DNA from: Mytilinidion resinicola
Lineage: Eukaryota > Ascomycota > Dothideomycetes > Mytilinidiales > Mytilinidiaceae
Reading direction: 5' to 3'
Length of the DNA: 64,000 bases
NCBI RefSeq assembly: GCF_010093595.1
Contig: NW_022985456.1
Coordinates: 332,104-396,103, forward strand
Part shown: one piece after another, positions 30,655 through 44,564 of the stretch
How positions within the stretch are numbered: position 1 is the first letter of the stretch
How the letters are laid out: the number at the start of each line of letters is the position of its first letter
Program-made: the position numbers and the translations under genes
Notes under the pieces: model-generated
What the model saw: only the letters and a program-made list of their open reading frames with translations
The model's database searches: none
Told to the model about the DNA's origin: nothing

Positions 30655-32644
30655 GTGACGCCCTGCGCCCCATGCCTCATTCGGCACGCGCCACTCCGCC
30701 GGGAAGAGCGTCTGAGCAGCCTGCTTGTTGACTACCTCCCACGATCCTCGCGACATCATTCCACTCCAACACCAACATCCCACGCCAACGCCAGCCCGCA
30801 CAGCTCTGTTCCCACTGCCTCCTCCGCTCCCAATGCTGCGTGGCCACTGCTGAGGCCGCCCACTCTGCCAATTGACCGCCGGGAGCATTCCGCCCCTGCA
30901 CCGCGACCACCACCTCACGTTCACCGCACAACCGTCATCTTGTCGCAGCCACACCCCAGCGACGGCTTGTCCGTACCCGTCACTCCTTTGAACTCTCGTC
31001 CAGCGTCCCGCGACTGCGATTCTGCGCGCCCGCCATACTCGGTCGATCCTCCCACCACCGAGAACACCACGCTGACCACCGCCGGTGAATCACCCTATCC
31101 CCCTCCCTTCTCATCTCTCTATTTCCCTGCTGAGAGCGCGGCCCACGACCCCAACAAGCCCTTTGTCACCAGCGGCGCCAGCGAGTCTCTCCCGGCCTTT
31201 ACTCCTGCTCCACCCTTCACCGAGTCGTCGTCCTCAGCTGCGGCTGCTGCTGTCAAAGCTGCGCTTCCCCGCGACACCAAGGATAGTTCCAGCAGCCGGG
31301 ACCTCGACGACGGAGAGCCTCCCCCACCCTACAGCGAAGGGTCAAGTCCACTCGACTCGTTCACATACGTGATGGCATCCACAGGCGGCCCCGCGAGTAT
31401 CATAACTCAGGTGTCGCAAGGCGGCGGACCGCCAATAAATACACTAGGAGGTAGGGCATTCCCAAGCAAATCCTGGAACTACTGCTCACAAACTCATAGG
31501 TGGATCCGACGAGAACATCACCTTAGAACTACGGTAGGATACCCGGCTACATTCCTTCTTGGATCATGCTAAACCAGCCAGTGGAACGCGGTTCACGCTC
31601 TCTCGGGATGAACTCCTAACCCTCCCCGAATTCGTGCTTCTCTCACTCTTCCCGAACGGCCTTTTACCAGATGGGCACATGAACTCATATCACGATGGTG
31701 ATGTGTACCCCGTAGATGTTGGTACTTCCGATTCTTGTCCCGATCCTACTCCTCCCCAAGCTCGCTCCAACTCCATCCAAATGATCCTCAAGCACCTCTC
31801 CAATCCCGTATTATATCTATCTGACAACATATACTCTTCCCAGTACGACCCAAACTCGCTGCAATACATGCTCGAGTTCTTTCGACATGTTGCACAAACC
31901 ATCCCCACCTCACCCCCTTCCCCCTCCACCCTCGCCGGCACTACGCTCGGTGGCTCGGAAAACCACGCTGAAGCAGTCCCTATCGAGCCTATGCATGGCT
32001 CGGCACGCGACATGCTTCAAGATCGCGCCGGCATCATTGTATTGCGGGAAGATCTGGACTTTTACGCGATTCCACCACGACGAGACATCGAGCAGACGGA
32101 GATGATTGAAGTCAAGCGTGCGGCTGGCAAGGCATTGCTGAAGCAGGACGGCATCTTCTCTGGGCTTCGGAAGAGCGAGGAGCCGGGAACGACAGAGCAA
32201 CATCTTATCGAGATGTTGACTGCTGGGTATGTTTCCCCGAATACAGAAGTTCACTGGCAAAAAGTAGCATGAGCTAATCCCACACTCCTAGCGGCTTCAA
32301 CCACGACGACAGATGGGGCCACCGGGCCGGCGAGCCCAACAAGGCCGTCATCTGCAGCATCGCGCTCGCGCGTCTCCGGACCGACATCAAGGGGAACGAC
32401 CTGGCTAACAGCAACGCCGTCGGCATGGCGCAGAAGCTGCTCCTCTTCTGGCGGAAGCCCGCGCGGCGATGCTGGTGGGAGGGCGTTGAGCTGAACGACG
32501 TCGAGGGCGTGGATGGGCCGCTGAAAGTGTGGATTCGGAGGGTCTGGACGCTGGAGATGGTAAGCATGATAACCCCCTTCGCACACACAAGAAGAATTGA
32601 GACTAACGCAGCAGTGGTAACAGAGCGTCATCGGGCTGCGCTGA
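30655..32644 (+). CDS. Whi2-like growth/stress regulator with BTB (KCTD-like) fold
   Basis: Five exons after an unresolved 5' end: up to 31450, then 31500-31533, 31582-32226, 32292-32559 and 32624-32644. The core GTRFTLSRDELLTLPEFVLL, FPNGLLPDGH, DPNSLQYMLEFFRHV and VLREDLDFYAIPP is the BTB/T1-like domain of fungal Whi2 proteins, which in yeast partner Psr phosphatases and restrain TORC1 and Ras signalling. The C-terminus WTLEMSVIGLR is typical. The first in-frame ATG is at 31372 (348 residues). However, the same frame stays open back to about 30643 with Ser/Pro-rich content, including EPPPPYSEGSSPLDSFTYV just before that ATG, which I believe is conserved. The true start is thus probably upstream, via an unseen first exon. 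The span is given from the open frame. Confidence 0.75.
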
Positions 32645-36019
<3,375 letters not shown>

Positions 36020-36787
36020 TCTCTCTTTTTCTTTCGAACATGTGTGAATGTTTCAACACGAGGTCATGAACTGGGAATGATATCCAAAAGTTTATAATTG
36101 TCTTCAACGGCATTGTTCTCATCCTACCAATGGGGTGCATAAACCGTCTTTTCTTCACAAAAGATGGGTGGGGTTTTAGGCTATTTCCTGGGAGCGAGTT
36201 TCCGGCGTTGCATCCCTAGCGGCCTTTCAACCATGGCCGTGTAGATGAGATGATTCTATATTTTCTTCAAGGGGCTTGAAGGGGAGATGGGATGGTGAGA
36301 GGCGAGTTGGTGAGAAGGCGGCTGTAGAGGATTACATAGTGAGGGCTTGCGAGGCAGGTCTAGCGAAGATGAATCGAGATGGGCCTTGTGCTCGTAATAC
36401 TTCCAATGCTTGTCCCCGTTCGAGGTTTGCCTTTGTGATCTGTGAGAATAATGCTTCGATGTGTGTTATCGAAGTCCGTGTAAGCTTGATGAGAGCTCTA
36501 ATCTCTAATAACGGAACGTCGGTTGGCTTGAGAATACAATCGGTCCAATGCGTGTGAGGAATGCTTTTCTGCAACCCTGAGGATCCATCGTCCTCTTAAT
36601 AAATTTAAATTACGGGTGATGTTTCTTCGGAGCCCGGAGTTGGAGCAAATATGCGCCTTTCCTGATCGGGCCACTAGCGGCTGGGCGCCACACAAGCGAA
36701 AATCGCCCACCATGAGACTTCGACGAACTTTACGATTTGGCCTGATTTCCCTCTCCACCCCAGACCGTCCCGCCACATACGTCCAAG
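36020..36787. other. Intergenic, SAH1 3' region and RPL9 promoter
   Basis: No frame with content is seen. An AT-rich 'aataaatttaaatt' stretch near 36598 and a pyrimidine-rich leader before 36788 are compatible with the promoter of a ribosomal protein gene. Confidence 0.5.
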
Positions 36788-37667
36788 ATGAGGTACATCC
36801 AGTCGGAAGAGCTGCTGGAAATTCCAGAGGGTGGTAAGTTCTGGCGGCACCGAAGTGAGGGGTGACTGGACAAGGCGCTGACCGCGAATATAGTCAAGAT
36901 CGCTATCAAGCGGAGAATCGTAACTGTCGAGGGACCACGAGGTATGGCCTATCCAATTCGCACTCTCAAGGATGGGAAACACCGCTGTTGAAATTAATGG
37001 AATGGCTTGAAAGGGACTGCGGCTAACGTTTGGAATTTTGAATCGGCACAGGCAAACTATCCAAGGACCTCTCCCACCTCAGCGTCTCCTTCAGCAAAGT
37101 CCCCTCGCTGCCCAACACGATCAAAATCGAGCTGTTCCATGGCGTGCGCAAATCCGTGGCCGCGCTGCGCACCGTCCGCACCCTGATCAACAACCTCATC
37201 ATCGGCGTCACCAAGGGCTACCTGTACAAGATGCGCTACGTCTACGCCCATTTCCCAATCAACGTCAACGTTGAGAAGAAGGACGACGGTATCACCGAGG
37301 TGGAGATCCGCAACTTTATCGGCGAGAAGATCACCCGGCGGGTGCGCATGCACGAGGGCGTTGAGGTCGCCATGAGCGCCAATGTCAAGGATCAGCTGGA
37401 GTTGAGCGGGAACAGTCTGGACAATGTCAGCCAAAGTGCGGCGAGCATTCAACAGATTTGCAAGGTGCGGAATAAGGAGTGAGTTTACCCTTTTCTTCCG
37501 TCCATATCCTCCACACCACACCGTTAGGATTCTTCAGAGAGCTCTCCATCTAGGATATCAGTGTCAACGAATTGAATGGCTCGCTAACAGATCTCTCTTC
37601 CCACAGTATTCGAAAGTTCTTGGACGGTCTCTACGTGTCAGAGCGAGGCAATATCGTTCAGGACTGA
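36788..37667 (+). CDS. RPL9: 60S ribosomal protein L9 (uL6)
   Basis: Four exons (36788-36833, 36894-36941, 37052-37478, 37607-37667) give 193 residues. uL6 sits near the base of the L7/L12 stalk of the large subunit. The sequence is unmistakable: MRYIQSEELLEIPEGV, then VEGPRGKLSKDL, HGVRKSVAALRTVRTLINNL, GVTKGYLYKMRYVYAHFPIN, NFIGEKITRRVRM and the C-terminal DIRKFLDGLYVSERGNIVQ. Two very short first exons separated by 60- and 110-bp introns are the usual arrangement for fungal ribosomal protein genes. I looked for snoRNA C/D or H/ACA boxes in the larger introns and saw none. Confidence 0.97.
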
Positions 37668-38733
37668 GCGGGATCCTTCCTAGTCACCGTGCATGCATTG
37701 TTTTGGGGGACCTTCCTTTTCCTTTTGCGTGGGCGATAGGCGGGGGTTGGGGAAATACAAACTTCACTTCAATGCAAGGGAGTCGATGTTCTCACAAAAA
37801 TGCGAACAAGCTGAACGATTCAAGGCGGCTCCGCTGCAACTGCTGTATTCTAGCTGCCGTCGTGAAGATAGCTGGGATCGGAATTATACCTCGTCTAACC
37901 CACATGACAATTCGCGGATGATGTTCGAGTCTAATCTTTTGGTGTGATCTGGTTCTGCTAACCTGGAGTTTTCAAAGGGGGGATGGATGCTAATGTGTTT
38001 CTACGCTGATCAGACTCTCATCACCTCCACGATTCTCTCTCATGTACTCTCACTGTAATCACAGGCTATTTACAGCTTTCTTCGCAACTCTTCTCCGCTC
38101 CGTCACCCCCAACATCCACCTCGGTGGGTCACGCTCGAATCATGGAACTTAGTGACGCCAACAGCGCAAAGGGCGTCGCATAACGATGATTTCATTAGGA
38201 AGGAGTCCCCGTACGTTCTATGGGTGCTGATGGGCCGTTGGAGAATAATGCGTACGACTATGTATTACTGCCATCGATGAAATTTGATTCAATAGGGAAA
38301 GCGCGTGACCCCATGACGTCGCGCATACTTCTCTGCAGCACTTCTCGATATTGGGGGGTTTTGATAGTCTGATTATCTCCCCCCCCCCCCCCAAAAAAAA
38401 GGCTCTTCTAAGAGCTTAGTACAGGGCCTTGCCAGGAACCTGCGTGCGCTTCTACGTTTTGATAGGGATTCAGAAGGACAGGGGACATGCTTAGTCTGTG
38501 CCGTTCTACCACTATTATTACCGCATGAAGAACGGTATGGATATCTCTTGATCTTTAAGGGGTCGCTGAGCGACACTGAGAGTTGTAGCCAACCAAAAAA
38601 GGTCGCAAAATATTCTTACTAAGAGTTTTAACCACTCGAAACTAGCCTCCAAAGACCCAAATTAGACACCTGCATCCTTGATACGCCAAAACAAGTGCAA
38701 AGCCTTTAAAAAATCTCTCCTAGCCCGGAGCCA
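37668..38733. other. Intergenic between convergent genes
   Basis: A poly-C run (about 38379-38392) followed by an A-run is the only notable element. Frames are short and without motifs. Confidence 0.5.
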
Positions 38734-39909
38734 TCAGTCGTCCAACACGATTACCTCCGGCTTAGCCTCGACAATCATGCCAAAGTTACCCTTCCCTTTC
38801 GCACTCTTCCGCACCAACGTGAAGCTGTGCGACAAGCTCAGTTTCTCGCAAACCTCCTGCCAATCGTCTTCATCCATAGCCTCTCTCACCTGCTCGCTAT
38901 ACGTGATCTCCTTAACCTGAACCTCCCACGGCCCCTGTGCCTGTATAGTCCTCAGGCCGCCCATCGTAACCGTCTCCCCCACGAAACCCCTGATATTCCC
39001 CGCCCGAATTTCCTCCACCCACGCCGGCTCGCGCAAGACGGGGAACTTCTCCGCCAGCTTCGCCACCTCTCCCGGGCGGTCCGCGTAATAGCAGCCGCAG
39101 CAATGGTGCACATCGTTCTCGCCCGACGCGACCACGACGTCCGCCTCAGGATGCTGCGCCGCGAACTTGACCCACGGGAAGAAATCCCCCTGGTAGCGGA
39201 CCCGCAGCCCCTTGGCCTCCCGCGTGTGGAAGCACAGGTGGATGTGCCGCAGCCACCGCACGTTGTCCCCGAGGCTGGTCAGCCACCGCTCGAAGCGCCA
39301 CGTCGTCGGCCGCGTGCACACGTACCACACGCTGCCGATCATGCGGATGTCGAAGCGGGGGTCGCGCGCGCGCACGTCGTGGTCCTCGTGGAACGCGAAC
39401 GTGTTCGCGCTGTAGAAGATGGAGAGCCCTTCCTGCCGGACCTGGCGGCACACTTGGAGCAGCGCGGGCACGCCGGTCGGGGGCCGGTACGCGCCGCCGC
39501 GGGCGACGTGGTGGCTCCGCGGCTTCTTGGTCGTGCCCCAGCTCACCTGGACCTTGGAGGGGTAGACGAGGGCGTGGTCGTAGATCATGTTGCGCAGCTC
39601 GCCCGAGAGGTTCATGAAGCTGGTGCCGGGGGAGTTGGGAGTTTGAGCGGGTTTCGAGGTCTTGGCGACTTTGGTTCTGAGGGTTCTGAGGGTTTTGGGG
39701 GTGTGTGGCTTCTTGGTTTTTGGCGTCTTGTGGTCTGATACACGGGGTTCCTTTTTCGCTGTGGTCTTCTTCGGCGTCGTGGCCTGAGCGGATTTCGAGG
39801 TCTTTGCAACTCTAGGGCTGAGTTTCTTCATAGCATGCAACTTCTTCGTGATCTCGCGAAGTGAGACACCCCTCTTCTTTTTCGACATCGATTTCTTCGT
39901 TCTCGCCAT
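38734..39909 (-). CDS. 2EXR/F-box-like fungal protein with Lys-rich N-terminus
   Basis: A single exon of 391 residues. The N-terminal ~95 residues are Lys/Thr/Pro-rich (MARTKKSMSKKKRGVSLRE onward), with repeated 'KVAKTSK' units, basic and probably disordered. From SFMNLSGELRNMIYDHAL onward comes the fold typical of the large, poorly characterised fungal family (2EXR-like): the L-P/S-E-x-R-N-x-I-Y opening, then PALLQVCRQVRQEGLSIFYS. The family has no established biochemical activity. Its members are abundant and expand rapidly in filamentous ascomycetes. A truncated copy of the N-terminus lies 450 bp upstream, and the array at 59.6-64 kb belongs to the same broad family. Confidence 0.7.
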   Translation of the reverse strand: MARTKKSMSKKKRGVSLREITKKLHAMKKLSPRVAKTSKSAQATTPKKTTAKKEPRVSDHKTPKTKKPHTPKTLRTLRTKVAKTSKPAQTPNSPGTSFMNLSGELRNMIYDHALVYPSKVQVSWGTTKKPRSHHVARGGAYRPPTGVPALLQVCRQVRQEGLSIFYSANTFAFHEDHDVRARDPRFDIRMIGSVWYVCTRPTTWRFERWLTSLGDNVRWLRHIHLCFHTREAKGLRVRYQGDFFPWVKFAAQHPEADVVVASGENDVHHCCGCYYADRPGEVAKLAEKFPVLREPAWVEEIRAGNIRGFVGETVTMGGLRTIQAQGPWEVQVKEITYSEQVREAMDEDDWQEVCEKLSLSHSFTLVRKSAKGKGNFGMIVEAKPEVIVLDD

Positions 39910-40352
39910 GGCGAAGCAGACAGCCTCAATATGGCCGGTGTTAGATAAGGTCGTGGACGGCGGTGCCGCGCCTAGCTGCCTGCGAGGTGGTTGCGTAGGC
40001 GGCAGAGATCTTCCCCCGAGACGAGATGTAAAGTCGTCGGGCTACTCTAAACAGCGTCTACTAGTAAGGATTTCCTAGCAGCAGCAGTCTCAGGTTCGCT
40101 ATTGGTTGTATGCTGGAGGTGGTCTGCTGAAGCTAAGGCTGAGGTTGAGGTTCGTGGATGTAGAGCTTTCGCTTAGACCACTCTGAGGCTCGGGCTTTGC
40201 CAAGTCTAGCCACGTGACATAGGACTGCTGACTATGAGGTTGCACCGATACTGATATCCGGTGTTAGTGCATATGTTATCAGCGTGTGAGCAGGCTGATC
40301 GAGGGTGTGAGCGCCAGGCATGTTCATCATGGGTGCACTGTCTGAAGTATTT
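39910..40352. other. Upstream region of the 2EXR-like gene
   Basis: No gene is seen. The 'gatgtaaagtcgt' stretch near 40026 has a counterpart 'gacgtgaagtcgt' upstream of the relic at 40475, which supports duplication of promoter as well as start. Confidence 0.4.
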
Positions 40353-40475
40353 TCAGATTTCCAAAACGGCATACCCTTGTAAGAGGACCTTCGAGGTCTT
40401 GCGGACGCCCTTCGCTTTCGGCAGGGTGGGTCTAGCGGCAGCTTTCTTCAAGTTCGGTTTCTTCTGTCTCGCCAT
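40353..40475 (-). pseudogene. Truncated relic copy of the 2EXR-like gene's N-terminus
   Basis: The minus strand reads MARQKKPNLKKAAARP, then KAKGVRKTSK, and stops after 40 residues. Start context (gaATGtcgccATGGCGAGA-like), basic composition and the KTSK motif match the neighbouring intact gene, which begins MARTKKSMSKKKRGV. The globular domain is absent. It is probably a decayed tandem duplicate. Translation of a 40-residue basic peptide is possible but unsupported. Confidence 0.5.
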
Positions 40476-41514
40476 GGCGACATTCGTGGTCTCGATATCA
40501 TCAAGGCTAGGTGTGCGAAGCTATCCCTTGGTTGACGTGAAGTCGTGTAATAGGTCGCAATTTGCTTCTAGAGAGTCCTAGAGCACACGTATGCGTTTCG
40601 AGAAGAATCTTACAGCAAAACTTCTCCCGGGCTCTTACTCAGACGATTTTGCAAAGGTGAAGTGTGTTGTTCTCGGAGACGTTTAAGGTTGGAGCAAACA
40701 ATGAAGGTCGCACGGGCGCAAAGAACAGTCACGTGCCCTGCGAACCCCCATCTGTAAGTACCTGATACATGCTTCGTTGTTCTCTAATTTGCTATCTGCA
40801 CCAACACAATGACATGTAGCGTCTGGCGGCACATCAAGATATTTACCTACTTCGTACAAAGGTATGCCGCACTGTATTCGAAGGTCACATGCTTTCCATT
40901 CTCGCCAAGCCTCATCTACCAAAATCACTTCTAAAAATCTCCGCCGAACCTCCGCCTATCTCCAGTTGCCACATTACATTAACGCCGCTTTGTCGTACAG
41001 GACTCCACAGTCTGCACTAACCCAGCGTCGTTTACATATGCCTCGAAACGCGTCATGGAAGTCATAAAGCCAGAATGTACGCCAAGACTTCGTTTTACGA
41101 GCGCTGGTTAGCCGGTTTCCCAATCCAGACTTCGCTAGCGCTCTTTGGATCTCCGACTTCAACCGACTTCATCTCCGGCGCAGTACTACAATCACCTGAG
41201 AAATGATGAGGAACTCGCTCGTAGGCGTCGTTTGGAATACGCGGTCTGGACGACGGTATGCACGGGTCATTGCAATGGCCCCGGTTGTCCGATGTACGAA
41301 GTGTGCGACGTGGAGTTAGCTCAACCTCCGCTGGAGGGAGTCTGAGTGTGTTAGTGTTAGCGGAATGTGTATATAAGAAGACTCCTCTACCAACCTTTCA
41401 TCTCTCATCATCTAGTCTCTCAAAGCACTCCAGCTCTTCTTGATATCTCGTTCGAGTATTCCAACTCTTTATCATTCGATATCCCACTCAAGCCACCACA
41501 GCTTCAAATAGCTT
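40476..41514. other. Intergenic, fragmentary frames, NmrA-like promoter
   Basis: Short frames on both strands (40683-40928 minus, 40974-41162 minus, 41145-41345 plus) hint at decayed coding sequence, but I recognise no family. The right end is the promoter of the NmrA-like gene. Confidence 0.4.
41370..41376 (+). promoter_or_regulatory. TATA box of the NmrA-like gene
   Basis: tatataa lies about 145 bp upstream of the first in-frame ATG and is followed by a pyrimidine-rich leader. Confidence 0.5.
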
Positions 41515-41544
41515 ATGCTTCGAGCCGCCTCCTCTGCTCTCAAA

Positions 41545-42601
41545 ATGGCTTCCAACCGCATCAAGAACGTCGCCATCGTTGGCGTAAGTGCACTACCCGA
41601 TCAATGGCCTCCCTCAAACTTTCGCCCTGGGCACTCTTACTCCTGTCATACTTCCTACTAACCCACCCCAGGCCACCGGCAACAGCGGATCGTACATGGT
41701 CTCGTCCCTCCTAGCCACAGGAAAACACAACGTCACCGCCATCACTCGCGCTAGCTCCAACACCACCCTCCCCGCCGGCGTCACGGCCGCACCCGTCGAC
41801 TACGACGACCCCTCTTCCCTCGTCGCCGCACTTAAAGGCCAAGACGCCCTCGTCATCACCCTGGGCGTCATGGCACCCCCGGGCACGCAATCGAAGCTCT
41901 TCCGCGCCGCCGCCGACGCCGGCGTCCCCTGGGTCCTCCCCAACGAATGGGCGCCCGACACCGCGCACCCCGGCCTAGCCAAGGACGTCTTCAACTTCGG
42001 GAACCTGGCCGACGCGCAGAAGGAGCTTGCCGCCATCGGCGTGAGCAACTACGTCGCCGTCACGTGCGGCTTCTGGTACGAGTGGAGTCTCTCCATACCG
42101 ACTGCGTTTGGCTTCGACTTCGAGAAGAAGGAGGTCACGTTCTTCGATGACGGCGCGGCGAAGCAGAGCACGAGCACGTGGCCGCAGGTGGGACGGGCCG
42201 TGGCGGCGTTATTGAGTCTGCCTGTGAAGCCTGAGGGCGGGAATAAGGAGAAGTCGTTGGAGCATTTCAAGAATAAGCCGGCTTATGTCAACTCTTTCAC
42301 GGTCTCGCAGAAGGATATGCTCGATTCGGTTCTTCGCGTGACTGGGGACAAGCTGGAGGACTGGAAGATTAGCAATGAGCCGAGCCATGAGCGCTGGGCG
42401 AAAGGCATCGAGGCGATGAAGGGCGGTGATCGGAGCGGGTTCGTCAAGATGATGTACACCAGGGTCTTCTATCCTGATGACAGTGGCAATTTCGAGAAGA
42501 CTCGGGGAGTGAGCAACGAGTTGCTGGGCTTGCCGAAGGAGGACCTTGATGAAGCTACGAAGGCGGCTATTAAGAGAGCCAAGGAGATTTCGAGCCACTA
42601 G
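41545..42601 (+). CDS. NmrA-like / isoflavone-reductase-like NAD(P)-binding protein
   Basis: Two exons (41545-41583, 41672-42601) give 322 residues. The intron splits the dinucleotide motif: KNVAIVG before it and ATGNSGSYM after it rebuild the GxxGxxG of atypical SDRs. Later blocks LITRASSN-like (AITRASSNTTLPAGV), VDYDDPSSLVAAL, VLPNEWAPD and AFGFDFEKKEVTFFDDG are those of NmrA-like proteins. Some of these are redox-sensing regulators and others are reductases of phenolic compounds. The catalytic Tyr-x3-Lys is not evident, so a binding rather than catalytic role is possible. An in-frame ATG at 41515 would add MLRAASSALK, which resembles the beginning of a mitochondrial targeting peptide. Confidence 0.85.
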
Positions 42602-42856
42602 ATCCTAGACTTGCGGAGAGTGACGTATTTTGAAGGGTGCTCGTAGCTCTGCTATTAGTTTCAGGAATTCAAGTCGTCGTTCACGCAATCAAGTCTATAC
42701 TTTCTAGAATATATCTAGTGCACACTTTCGTGAGTGCTTTGACACACTTCAAAACCTAGATCACGCTGAGTACACTCTTCTGAGCATTCGTTACGTCGCT
42801 GAGCCACCTCATACCGGGGCTTTCGACAATTCAAAAGAGATTATCATACCTGCAGA

Positions 42857-43743
42857 CTACACGAAACACGCCCCCCCATTCGCGCAAACCGTCGACCCTG
42901 TGACCCACCTCGACCTCTCCTCGCAAAGAAAAGCAACGACTTGAACCACATCGTCAACTTCACCAACCCTTGGTGCAGCCGGAGTGATATCGATGTAGTT
43001 CTGCATTCCAGGAACCGCGTCAACCGGCGTAGCACTGCGTTCGAGCGAAAAAGTCAGCTTTCACACCTTTCCTAAGCTCACATAAAGCCTCGAACCCACT
43101 CACTTCCACATATCCGTAGCCACTGGCCCCGGATTAACCGCATTGACCGTAATCCCATACGTATGCCCCAGCTCCGCCGCCCACGTCTTCGCAAAGCTCT
43201 CCATGCACGCCTTCGACGCCGAGTACGCCGTCTGCATAGGCCACCCTACACACCCCTCATCAGACTTCCCACCCTCTCCAGCATCGCTCACTCGCACAAC
43301 ATACCTTGCCGCGCGCACACACTCGACACATTAACCACCCTGCCCCCCCTGGGTAAGTACGGCAAGCACTCCTTCACCAAGAACATCGGAAAGCGCACGT
43401 TGGTGTAGAACACCTTGTCGAAGTGCTCGAGCGTGCAGTCGGCGAGGTACAGCTCGTCGCCCGCGCCGGCGTTGTTGACGACGATGTCGATGCGCGCGCC
43501 GAAGGCTGCGGTGGCGGCGCTGACGATTTTCTGCGGCGAGGCCGGGTCCATGCAGTCGGCTTGCACGGCGATGGCGGCGCCGCCGCTGGATGTGATTTGT
43601 GAGACGATTTCGGAGGCTTTTTGGGCGGAGGAGATGTAGGTGAGGAGGATGTTGGCGCCCAGGCGGGCGAGCTCGATGGCGATGCCGGCGCCGATGCCGC
43701 GGGAGCCGCCGGTTATGATGGCGGTTTTGTTGTGCAGGGACAT
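42857..43743 (-). CDS. Short-chain dehydrogenase, 3-oxoacyl-[ACP]-reductase-like
   Basis: Three exons (43743-43305, 43245-43104, 43034-42857) give 252 residues. It is a classical SDR with TGGSRGIG at about 11-18, NNAG near 90, the catalytic Ser in VVNVSS, YSASK (Tyr and Lys of the active site), NPGPVATDMW, and a C-terminus EVDDVVQVVAFLCEE, VTGSTVCANGG. The last motif is the signature of FabG-like enzymes that reduce 3-oxo groups with NADPH. The physiological substrate is unknown. The reading frame is kept across both introns (59 and 69 bp). Confidence 0.88.
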
Positions 43744-44238
43744 TGTGGGAGAGGGTTTGAGATGTTTAATGTTTGAGAGGATGGACTGGAATGGAAAGAA
43801 GTGAAAGGGAGAGAGAAGGAGAAAGTTATTCCTTTTTCGTGTACTTGCAAGACTGCGAGATGGAAAGAGTAACAGTTTGGAGAAAGTTACTGGCTTGAGC
43901 TTGAGTGGCGCATGTACGTTGGAGACTATCAGTTAGTAGCAGTTAATAACTTGAAGATTCTCAGTAGCATATGGACTCAACACGCAAAGGCGGGAGTGGC
44001 GGGTATATAGAGCTATTTCAGTTTAGCGGCGGGGTATCTTCTGCCTGTGTGACTGGGGCCAGAGATCAAGAGTGGCGCAGTTCCTCTTCATAACTGCCTG
44101 TTTGGTGGAAGGGTAATTCGCGAGTACGCTAGATATGCAGGAGGCCTTGAAGCTTGAACCCACTACATGAAGCAGGTTGACAAGCCCAATAGTTTCGACT
44201 AGGATCTTGCAACAAATCAATGGCATCTGAGGGACTTA
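43744..44238. other. Intergenic, SDR promoter
   Basis: This is purine-rich leader sequence next to the SDR. A short segment near 44176-44195 (tgacaagcccaatag) matches part of dispersed repeat copy B, possibly by chance. Confidence 0.4.
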
Positions 44239-44385
44239 CTACCTTGAGAGATAATCCAAACCTTCCAAACGTAGTGGTGTCACGCAAAGCTGATGTTTAC
44301 TACCGTTGGAGGACAGGAAGACGTGGGCGGTAGTAGTGCTAGAGCTGGCGGCGGCTACGAGGCCGAGGAGAGCGAGGCCGAACAT
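44239..44385 (-). CDS. Possible tiny secreted peptide or orphan first exon
   Basis: The frame encodes MFGLALLGLVAAASSSTT, a textbook signal peptide, then AHVFLSSNG and about 20 more residues, 48 in all. A tatatat element 75 bp upstream fits a promoter. A donor-like GTAGTA follows AAC-G, so this may be the first exon of a secreted protein (an AHVF start after cleavage recalls some secreted oxidases and effectors). I could not find a matching second exon. Either a truncated gene or a small secreted peptide is possible. Confidence 0.3.
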   Translation of the reverse strand: MFGLALLGLVAAASSSTTTAHVFLSSNGSKHQLCVTPLRLEGLDYLSR

Positions 44386-44564
44386 TTTAGCTTAGGATTG
44401 GATAGAGGTTTGAAGCTGTTTAGGGGAGTAAATGAGGTATAAGATAAGAAGAGAAGAAACATATATATGGGCGCTGGTTATATGTGTCTTAGAATGCTTG
44501 ATTACATCTGGAGCCATGAAGCTGAGAGGTATGTTCCGTGGTTGACTCTCCTTCGACCCTAACC

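Noticed and set aside
36942..37606. Possible intron-encoded snoRNA in RPL9
   Set aside because: No convincing C/D (RTGATGA...CTGA) or H/ACA boxes in the 110- and 128-bp introns.
38827..39738. 303-codon plus-strand frame
   Set aside because: Antisense shadow of the 2EXR-like gene, very rich in Arg/His/Val.
44176..44195. Extra copy of the dispersed repeat near 44.2 kb
   Set aside because: Only a 15-bp match with different spacing to the other conserved blocks. It could be chance.
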